Made by a program: the position numbers and the translations under genes
The notes under the pieces: model-generated
The model's database searches: none
The model's input: only the letters and a program-made list of their open reading frames with translations
Told to the model about the DNA's origin: nothing
Shown: piece by piece, positions 21,769 to 27,382 of the stretch
Position numbering within the stretch: the stretch's first letter is position 1
How the letters are laid out: the number at the start of each line of letters is the position of its first letter
DNA from: a virus
IMG/VR virus record: IMGVR_UViG_3300047409_000291
Location: 1-41,174 of that record
Reading direction: 5' to 3' (one strand)
Length of the DNA: 41,174 nucleotides

Positions 21769-23124
21769 ATGAGCCCGGAAGAAGATGCCATCCGTGGCAT
21801 GGAGCCGGGTGACTTCGTGCTTTGGTGGAAGAGTCTTACCGATGATCAACGCAGCCAGATGCCGGAAGGGTTCCGGCGTTACCGGGAGCTAGTGCCGGAA
21901 GTCGGCGCCACGATTGCGCGGCTGGATCGGCAGGTTCGTAAGCATAAAGGTAACGGAAACGGCGAGTGGGACGATTCACCACCACCCAAGGAATTGCCCA
22001 CCTGGCCCGCGCCGCTCGACCTCGAATACCTCGCCGAGAACGAGCCGCAGCCGCCGGCATTCATAATCGAGGATTGGCTACCGTGCGGATACGCTACGCT
22101 GCTCGCAGGGCATGGCGGGGTCGGAAAGTCCGCAATTGCGCTGCATTTGGCCGTTTGTCTCGCCGCCGGAATCCCGTTTTTCGGGAAAGACGTGCGGATG
22201 CGCAAGCGCGTGCTCTATCTGTCCTGCGAAGACCGTAAATCGCTGTTGCACTGGCGCTTGTGGCGGATTTGCGCGCACTTGGGGCAAAACCTGTCGCAAT
22301 TGCGCGGCTGGCTAGATATTCTGGACCTCGTCGGGTTCGATACCATCCTGATTGAGCGCACAATCGCAGGCGCGTTCACCACCAACGCCTACAATTTGAT
22401 GTGCGATCGCATAGCGCAGCAAATCACCGAATTCCTCATCATCGACGGCGTAAACGACACCTACGGCGGCAACACCGCGAGCCCGTCGGACATTAAGAAA
22501 TTTGTCAATTCGCTGGTGGCGAAAGTCCCACCCGATACCGGCGCTGTGCTCCTGGCCGGCCACGTCAACAAGCCGTCATCGACCGCAGGCGCCGCTGGCG
22601 ACGGCTACCTCGGCCCGACCGCTTGGCATAACGCCGTTCGCGCCCGCTGGTATCTGTACCCGGAAACCATTGAGGACGAGGAATCGAAGCGCGTAGAGCA
22701 CACCGGCCGCCTCAACCTCGACCTCCAAAAGTCCAACTTAGGCAAAACCGACCAAAGCATGCTGTTCGAGTGGGATGACGACGCCAAACTGTTCCTCAGC
22801 ACCGGCACTTCCCATGCGCTATCCAAATTCGACAAAGCCCACCGCGACCGCACCGAACAGGCCGGCATCCTCGCCGCCATGCGCGCCTGCGCCGCACGTT
22901 CTGAACCCGTTCCGGCCGCAACCATGGGCAGGCGCACCGCCTTCCACGTGCTCTCCGTTTGCGCCGAATTTCCCGATTCTTTGCGCTCCGGAAGGCCCGG
23001 AATCCGCCGTTTTTGGCATCAAGTCGAAATTCTGCGCGCTAATGCCGCTATCAAGAGCGTTGAGCTTAAGCGCAATAACCGCAAAATCATTGATACGCTT
23101 GTACTGCAACAGTCTGTTTTGTAA
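21769..23124 (+). CDS. RepA-like hexameric replicative helicase (AAA_25 type)
   Basis: A 451-residue protein. An N-terminal region (about 1-85) leads to the RecA-like core: Walker A GHGGVGKS (114-121), LYLSCEDRKS, Walker B FLIIDGVNDTYGG and VLLAGHVNKPSS with the sensor His. This motif order is that of RSF1010-RepA/AAA_25 helicases, which unwind the phage origin and act as the DnaB equivalent. The C-terminal region (about 350-451) looks like a small wing domain. Iteron-like repeats begin 7 bp after the stop codon, as expected for an initiation locus. Confidence 0.8.
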   Translation: MSPEEDAIRGMEPGDFVLWWKSLTDDQRSQMPEGFRRYRELVPEVGATIARLDRQVRKHKGNGNGEWDDSPPPKELPTWPAPLDLEYLAENEPQPPAFIIEDWLPCGYATLLAGHGGVGKSAIALHLAVCLAAGIPFFGKDVRMRKRVLYLSCEDRKSLLHWRLWRICAHLGQNLSQLRGWLDILDLVGFDTILIERTIAGAFTTNAYNLMCDRIAQQITEFLIIDGVNDTYGGNTASPSDIKKFVNSLVAKVPPDTGAVLLAGHVNKPSSTAGAAGDGYLGPTAWHNAVRARWYLYPETIEDEESKRVEHTGRLNLDLQKSNLGKTDQSMLFEWDDDAKLFLSTGTSHALSKFDKAHRDRTEQAGILAAMRACAARSEPVPAATMGRRTAFHVLSVCAEFPDSLRSGRPGIRRFWHQVEILRANAAIKSVELKRNNRKIIDTLVLQQSVL

Positions 23125-23130
23125 CTGTTT

Positions 23131-23229
23131 GCGCTTATGCGCCAATGCGAAAACTAGCATTAGCGCACCCAGGCCCCCATTAGCGCATTTGCAGCGCGCC
23201 TTTGCGCCTTTGCGCTAATGCGCTAATGC
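23131..23229. repeat. Iteron-like 8-bp repeats, candidate replication origin
   Basis: Four tandem 8-bp units fill 23196-23227: GCGCCTTT twice then GCGCTAAT twice. The motif GCGCTAATG also occurs inverted at 23158-23166 and 23178-23186 (20 bp apart), and variants GCGCTTATG and GCGCCAATG lie at 23131-23147, again with an 8-bp step. One more copy is inside the helicase gene near 23036. Location just downstream of the helicase gene suggests an initiator-binding array. Confidence 0.6.
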
Positions 23230-23313
23230 TTAGGGGGTATAAGGGGGGTATTGCGCACCTTTTCAGAAAGGGCGGCTTCGACTGCCGCGGCCGACTGTAT
23301 ACTTTTTATATGC

Positions 23314-23341
23314 ACCCCCTGTCGAACTTTCGACACCCCCT
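23314..23341. promoter_or_regulatory. Palindromic operator-like element
   Basis: TGTCGAA (23320-23326) and TTCGACA (23329-23335) form a perfect 7-bp inverted repeat with a 2-bp centre. Direct repeats ACCCCCT overlap its two ends (23314-23320 and 23335-23341). A TATACT hexamer lies at 23298-23303. It looks like a protein-binding site near the candidate origin. Confidence 0.45.
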
Positions 23342-23713
23342 CCAGGCGATCGTCGACGAGATCAGGCAGCCGGTCTGTTTTTTGCGCCGCACAATGCCGT
23401 TTTCTGGCACGGCGGATCACTACTCCGTCTATATGCATTGATTTAATTGACTAAATATGAAAGTTTGGCATCCTACCCGCCACTTTACCCGCCACTTGGT
23501 CGAAAAAGGGGCGATTTGGGCGATCGGTCGACCGGGCCTGGCGCGTCGAGGTGCTGGCGGCTGGAGGGCGTTGGCGGCGAGGTCCTGGCCATCTGGGCGC
23601 CGGGCTGGCCGCTGGCTGGTCGGGCTGGCCGTCGAGCCGGCGGGGCGCCGGGCCAGATGGGTCTGAGGGCGGCGTGTGCGCGTGCCATTGCTGCTTCGCC
23701 CCCATTTTTTTTC
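23342..23713. other. Non-coding region with tandem and inverted repeats
   Basis: No frame here looks native. Contents seen: a tandem 12-bp repeat TACCCGCCACTT (23474-23497), direct repeats CGGGCTGGCCG (23601-23611 and 23621-23631), and an 8-bp inverted repeat CCATCTGG/CCAGATGG (23589-23596/23653-23660) enclosing 56 nt of GC-rich sequence. Together with the iterons upstream this makes a 700-bp regulatory or origin region. Confidence 0.5.
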
Positions 23714-23741
23714 TTGACATTTTGCACAATTTAGCTAGAGT
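23714..23741 (+). promoter_or_regulatory. Sigma70-type promoter for the middle operon
   Basis: TTGACA (23714-23719), 16 bp, then TAGAGT (23736-23741), in a locally A/T-rich stretch after the GC-rich block. It faces the gene at 23834 with a leader of about 85 nt. Confidence 0.55.
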
Positions 23742-23833
23742 TTCACTGCTGGTCCGTGGAGACGGCGCAAGGGTGAAGGCGACCCGATCGCCCGAACCGC
23801 CAGCCTTACTCAACCTCAATCGGGAGCCTGGTC

Positions 23834-24289
23834 ATGCTGCTGGACATAAACGACAAATGCTGTATTGAATCAGACGCATATCAGTGGTTAGCGATGCGCA
23901 AGCGGGAGGGAATTGCGCCAATTGCCGAGGCGTGTTACCGGACGCTCGGATTTGCGCTCGATACGCTGGTAAGCCTGGGGCTGTGCGCCGAGGACGAGTT
24001 GAAAGCGGCGCGGGCGGTATCGGCGCAACTGGAATCGACGAAGGGTAGGATCAACGCGTTGCTTGGAAAGCATCGGTATGTGCCGGTGCCGGAGGAAATA
24101 GCGCAGTGGGGCGACTTCATGACGGCGGCCGACGGGATCAACTACCGGTTTTTGCGGCAGGTGTGGTGCGCGGAGTCGGTGGCGGAAATCGAGGGGTTTG
24201 CGGCGGCGGCTGTTTTGCTGGCCGAGAAACTCGATCAGGAAGCCGGATGTCGGTCACCAGTCCGTCCGGTGGGCGAGGTGGCGTCATGA
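23834..24289 (+). CDS. Hypothetical protein of the middle operon
   Basis: A 151-residue, helical protein (APIAEACYRTLGFALDTLVS, ELKAARAVSAQLESTKGRIN) with a hydrophobic C-terminal helix segment (IEGFAAAAVLLAEKLDQEAG). GGGAG precedes the ATG. First gene after the promoter at 23714. No family recognised. Confidence 0.7.
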   Translation: MLLDINDKCCIESDAYQWLAMRKREGIAPIAEACYRTLGFALDTLVSLGLCAEDELKAARAVSAQLESTKGRINALLGKHRYVPVPEEIAQWGDFMTAADGINYRFLRQVWCAESVAEIEGFAAAAVLLAEKLDQEAGCRSPVRPVGEVAS

Positions 24290-24570
24290 GCGCGCAAACT
24301 CCGTCCGTTACCACGTCCAAGCCTGTTTTGACCGAGGAAGAGAAGCGGGAAGCGCATGTAGGCCGATGCTTGAAGCTGTACCGGATGGGGCTGCGCAAGG
24401 CATTGGATGGGGAAGGGAGCCCGAGAGAGGCGATCAAGGCGAAGTGCCTGGACTGCTGCAACTGGGAGCGGGCGGAGGTGGCGAGTTGCACGGTGGTGAT
24501 CTGCCCGCTTTGGCGGTGGCGCCCGTACCAGCCGGGGACGCAGGACGAAACGGAACCGGCCGGGGAATGA
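24286..24570 (+). CDS. Zinc-binding small phage protein (KCLDCC...CPLW type)
   Basis: The ATG at 24286 overlaps the previous stop and gives 94 residues. AIKAKCLDCCNWERAEVASC, then CPLWRWRPYQPG, is a very common phage motif (IKAKCxDCCxxxxxEVxxC...CPLxxxR), predicted to bind zinc, function unknown. Its stop overlaps the next start. Confidence 0.75.
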   Translation: MSAQTPSVTTSKPVLTEEEKREAHVGRCLKLYRMGLRKALDGEGSPREAIKAKCLDCCNWERAEVASCTVVICPLWRWRPYQPGTQDETEPAGE

Positions 24571-24752
24571 GCAAGTGGTGTCCATCCTGCGAGCGGGAGT
24601 TGAAGGAGACGGCGTTCGGGCGGAACGAGAGCTTGGGAGACGGCTTGGCGGCGTACTGCAAGGCGTGTTACGCGAGCAAGATCAAGGAGTCTCGGATCAG
24701 GACGGGCCGAGTCAAGGCTGGTCGTGGTGTAGGCAGACCAAGGAAGGGGTAG
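24567..24752 (+). CDS. Zinc-ribbon protein related to the Cys module of the HNH protein at 26615
   Basis: The ATG at 24567 overlaps the previous stop; 61 residues. WCPSCERELKETAFGRN, DGLAAYCKACYASK is a CxxC ... CxxC ribbon with FGxN and DGL in between; the tail is basic (GRVKAGRGVGRPRKG), an AT-hook-like end. The same ribbon pattern occurs in the middle of the 26615 HNH nuclease. Likely DNA binding. Confidence 0.7.
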   Translation: MSKWCPSCERELKETAFGRNESLGDGLAAYCKACYASKIKESRIRTGRVKAGRGVGRPRKG

Positions 24753-24755
24753 GGG

Positions 24756-25187
24756 ATGGACGAGGACAAGGGTAGGGGTAGTCTAGGGGTAGGCATGGCT
24801 TACCCTAGCAATGTCCTGGAGGGCTTCGGAACCGGAGCACTGCTCGACCTGCGGGTTAGGCTGGCGATGGACCTGCTGCGCACGAGCCCGATGTTCACGA
24901 ACTTTTTGCCTTTGAGCAGCGGAGAATCCTTGGAGCAAGCTCCTGGAATGCTGGCGGTCCTCGCTTTGGATGTAGCGACGGCCCTCTTGGCGGTTTCGGA
25001 GGCGCGCGGGTTGGTCGAGCCCTTGCCTGACGACGACGGGCTGAACCGGCAGCTTCGGTTGCAGGCGGCGCGCACGGCGCGCTACTCGGTCTGGCAGCAG
25101 CTTGCCGGGGCGCGGGTGGCGGCGGAGGAGCAGCCGCGGGTGGGGCCGGTCGGCGGGATGCCGGGCGGGCGGGTGTTCAACGGGTAG
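24756..25187 (+). CDS. Hypothetical protein
   Basis: A 143-residue protein with a hydrophobic, helical middle (MLAVLALDVATALLAVSEA) and a Gly/Pro-rich C-terminus. ATG 3 bp after the previous stop, with AAGGGGTAGGGG upstream. No family recognised. It is the last gene before the DnaA-box-containing gap. Confidence 0.65.
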   Translation: MDEDKGRGSLGVGMAYPSNVLEGFGTGALLDLRVRLAMDLLRTSPMFTNFLPLSSGESLEQAPGMLAVLALDVATALLAVSEARGLVEPLPDDDGLNRQLRLQAARTARYSVWQQLAGARVAAEEQPRVGPVGGMPGGRVFNG

Positions 25188-25204
25188 GTGGGTCAAATGC
25201 CCCA

Positions 25205-25235
25205 CCTGTGGATAAGTCTGTATCCCTGTGGATAA
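25205..25235. promoter_or_regulatory. Two perfect DnaA-box matches in tandem
   Basis: TGTGGATAA (the inverse of the DnaA box TTATCCACA) occurs at 25207-25215 and 25227-25235, each preceded by CC, with a 20-bp step. They lie in a 113-bp gap (25188-25300), next to a 7-bp inverted repeat AGGTGGG/CCCACCT (25186-25192/25201-25207). Host DnaA binding is likely. Confidence 0.6.
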
Positions 25236-25300
25236 CCTTTTGCATATTCCCCGGTGGCTCACCACCCTCGAAGCGGCCGAAGTGACGGTCCGGGGAACCG

Positions 25301-25915
25301 ATGGAGGACAGGGTGGTGATCCTGGGACTTGATCCTGGCACGACGGAGAGCGCCATCGTTGCGCTGGAGGCGGGCGGCGTGGTCGGCATGCACGACAAGC
25401 TGCCGAACGATGGTTTGCTTGTGCGCCTTCGCAGTTATTGCGATGCCGGTCACGACTTGCTTGCGATCGAGGACATAGCCAGCATGGGCATGGCGGTAGG
25501 CCGGGAAATATTCCAGACGGTGAAATGGATAGGCCGCTTCCAGGAAGCGTGGGAGCGCCGCGGCGGGACAGTGCGGTTGATTTACCGGCGCGAGGTCAAA
25601 CTGTTCCTGTGCGAATCGAGCAAAGCCAATGATTCCAACATTCGCGCCGCGATCATCGACAGGTACGGCGGGCAGGCTGCGGCAGTCGGTGTCAAGAAGT
25701 CACCGGGTCCGCTTTATGGCATCAAGGCGGATCGTTGGTCGGCGCTGGCGGTTGCGCTGACAGCAGAGGGCAAGCCTGCGCCCGCAACGCCGCTTATTCT
25801 CGGGCCGAAGCCATTAAACGCAAACCATGAATTTGTTGGCGGATACGAAATCGACTCAGGCAATCCAGAGCTATGCCAAGTGTGTGGGAAACGTCACGAA
25901 GATTTGCCGCTCTGA
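25301..25915 (+). CDS. RuvC-like Holliday junction resolvase
   Basis: A 204-residue protein. ILGLDPGTTESAIVALE is the first RuvC strand with the catalytic Asp, LLAIEDIASMGMAVG carries the second acid (Glu), and KADRWSALAVAL places a further Asp on the last helix. The C-terminus adds CQVCGKRHEDLP, a small zinc knuckle. It would resolve branched replication intermediates before packaging. ATG 25301 is used; GTG codons at 25313-25316 with GGAGG upstream are a real alternative. Confidence 0.75.
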   Translation: MEDRVVILGLDPGTTESAIVALEAGGVVGMHDKLPNDGLLVRLRSYCDAGHDLLAIEDIASMGMAVGREIFQTVKWIGRFQEAWERRGGTVRLIYRREVKLFLCESSKANDSNIRAAIIDRYGGQAAAVGVKKSPGPLYGIKADRWSALAVALTAEGKPAPATPLILGPKPLNANHEFVGGYEIDSGNPELCQVCGKRHEDLPL

Positions 25916-25925
25916 AAGCGTACCA

Positions 25926-26135
25926 ATGAAGATGCACAGGTGCTCAAGTAGTTTGATTGAGGCTTACGGCTTCGATAAGAACACACTGGACCTTGACATT
26001 ACGTTCCGCTCAGGCCCTACGTGGCGCTACTCTGGCGTGCCGCTTGATACGTTTCTTGAGTTTCTTAGGTCGGGCAGCAAAGGGAAGTACTTCAACGCGC
26101 ACATAAAAGGAAAATACAGGGAGGAAAAGCAATGA
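25926..26135 (+). CDS. KTSC domain protein
   Basis: The ATG at 25926 gives 69 residues: SSLIEAYGFDKNTLDLDITF then RYSGVPLDTF and GKYFNAHIKGKY match the KTSC family (SSxIxxxGYD...L.v.F..G..Y.Y.gVP...F......GKyfn..Ik..Y). The family occurs in phages and as a lysyl-tRNA synthetase fusion; its biochemical role is unclear. Earlier in-frame starts lie inside the RuvC-like gene. Confidence 0.75.
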   Translation: MKMHRCSSSLIEAYGFDKNTLDLDITFRSGPTWRYSGVPLDTFLEFLRSGSKGKYFNAHIKGKYREEKQ

Positions 26136-26248
26136 ACTGCGCCGGAGTCGTGATTGCCGTGTTGTGTGGATTGATGCTCGCTAACGGGCATATCGTTCTT
26201 CCGTTGTTTCTGCTGTTCGCGTTAGCAATGGGAGAATATACGCCATGA
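26132..26248 (+). CDS. 38-residue membrane peptide A
   Basis: ATG overlaps the KTSC stop and follows GGGAGGAAAAGCA. The product (GVVIAVLCGLMLANGHIVL, PLFLLFALAMGEYTP) is almost wholly hydrophobic. It is the first of two tandem peptides of equal length, joined by an ATGA overlap. Real coding is supported by the ribosome site and coupling. Confidence 0.6.
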   Translation: MNCAGVVIAVLCGLMLANGHIVLPLFLLFALAMGEYTP

Positions 26249-26361
26249 CTGATACGCAGTTGTTTATCGTCACGGTAGTATGTTGCATTGTTGCCGCCAA
26301 CGGGTACGGTATGCTCGCGGCGGTCTTGATTGTTGCCGCCGGCGTGTATGCAAAGCAATGA
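26245..26361 (+). CDS. 38-residue membrane peptide B
   Basis: ATG overlaps the stop of peptide A; the stop overlaps the next ATG. The product (LFIVTVVCCIVAANGYGM, LAAVLIVAAGVYAKQ) has the same length and the same hydrophobic-ANG-hydrophobic layout as peptide A, so the pair may be a duplication or two partners of one membrane complex. Confidence 0.6.
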   Translation: MTDTQLFIVTVVCCIVAANGYGMLAAVLIVAAGVYAKQ

Positions 26362-26618
26362 CTGTCGGCATTGAGTCGAAACCAATTTACCGCTTGAAGC
26401 TCAATGCGGGCGCGCATCGCTTATTATGGTGGATGTTGTGTCGCATGGGCGAAGATTGCATGGTCACAGGCGGCTGGCGCGCGCGCGCATCGAAAGACAT
26501 CGGCTTGAACCGCACGCACGTGCAGGAGTGCGCGGATTTGCTTGAGCGCGAGGGCGTGATCGAGAAAGAGCCACAGGCGCGATGGGCGCGCGTGAGGGTC
26601 AGCGCGATTACGGGATGA
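26358..26618 (+). CDS. Winged-helix DNA-binding protein
   Basis: The ATG at 26358 overlaps the previous stop; 86 residues. KLNAGAHRLLWWMLCRMGED, then ARASKDIGLNRTHVQECADL and LEREGVIEKEP, is a clear helix-turn-helix with a C-terminal wing (RWARVRVS). Located before the HNH and terminase genes, it could be a late regulator or small-terminase-like DNA binder. Confidence 0.7.
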   Translation: MTVGIESKPIYRLKLNAGAHRLLWWMLCRMGEDCMVTGGWRARASKDIGLNRTHVQECADLLEREGVIEKEPQARWARVRVSAITG

Positions 26619-27382
26619 GAGGGGATACCTACATCGGTTTGGTTTGCAAACGCGGCCACAGTGGTTTGCGGTACGTGTACGGTGACCATTGCGTCGAGTG
26701 CAGGAAAGAAAAGTACAAAATCAAAGCTGGAACAGTGGGGCACAAAGAACACGCTAAATTGATCAGACGGAAATCATATCTTGTCAACAAAGAAAAAGTT
26801 GCCAAAAAGAAAATCGAGCGGTCAGAAAAAACGTGCATCTTGTGCAAGCAGTCACTTCCTGTGTCGTCATTCGGCATCAATCGCGCCAGCAAGGACGGTC
26901 TGCATAAAATGTGCAAGCCTTGCAGAAAAGAGGATGCGACCAGAATTAGAAAGTTGAATCCTCAAGCTCAAGCTAAGGCTGGCAAGAAGTGGAGGATACG
27001 GAATCCAGAAAAGGTAATTGCTCTTCGCGCAAAGTGGCGCTTGGTACCTCGTAAATACAATACGGCAAAGTCAAAAAAATGGATGAAAGAACATCCTGAA
27101 TGGAAGGCCACATGGACGCGCAACAGACGGGCTCGGATTAAAGGGTTAAGCGGCAAGCATACGACCGCGCAACTTAAAGCCATGATGATCGAGCAGGACG
27201 GCAAGTGCAATGCTTGCGGCTGCGACATAACCCTCAAGCCGTCAGTCGATCACATCGTTGCTATCTCCAAGGGCGGAAGTAACGACATCAGCAACATTCA
27301 ACTGCTGTGCAAGTCTTGCAACTCCAGAAAATTCAACAAAGATTATTCCGTGTTCGTTCAAGCTCTCAGGGCTTCGTCTTGA
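26615..27382 (+). CDS. HNH endonuclease with two Cys-rich modules
   Basis: The ATG at 26615 overlaps the previous stop and gives 255 residues. An N-terminal Cys module (CKRGHSG then HCVECRKEK), a second ribbon (CILCKQSLPVSSFG, GLHKMCKPC), a basic helical linker with K-rich repeats (about 110-175), and the HNH domain at the end: CNACGCDITL, SVDHIVAISKGGSND, NIQLLCKSCNSRK. Catalytic His and two CxxC pairs are intact. HNH proteins next to TerL can assist DNA packaging; a mobile endonuclease is the other reading. The gene is markedly A/T-richer than its flanks. Confidence 0.8.
   Translation: MRGDTYIGLVCKRGHSGLRYVYGDHCVECRKEKYKIKAGTVGHKEHAKLIRRKSYLVNKEKVAKKKIERSEKTCILCKQSLPVSSFGINRASKDGLHKMCKPCRKEDATRIRKLNPQAQAKAGKKWRIRNPEKVIALRAKWRLVPRKYNTAKSKKWMKEHPEWKATWTRNRRARIKGLSGKHTTAQLKAMMIEQDGKCNACGCDITLKPSVDHIVAISKGGSNDISNIQLLCKSCNSRKFNKDYSVFVQALRASS

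Noticed and set aside
23202-23734. Frames of 79 and 95 residues (and minus-strand frames) in the origin-like region
   Set aside because: They start within iterons or lack ribosome sites and their composition follows the repeats; treated as non-coding.
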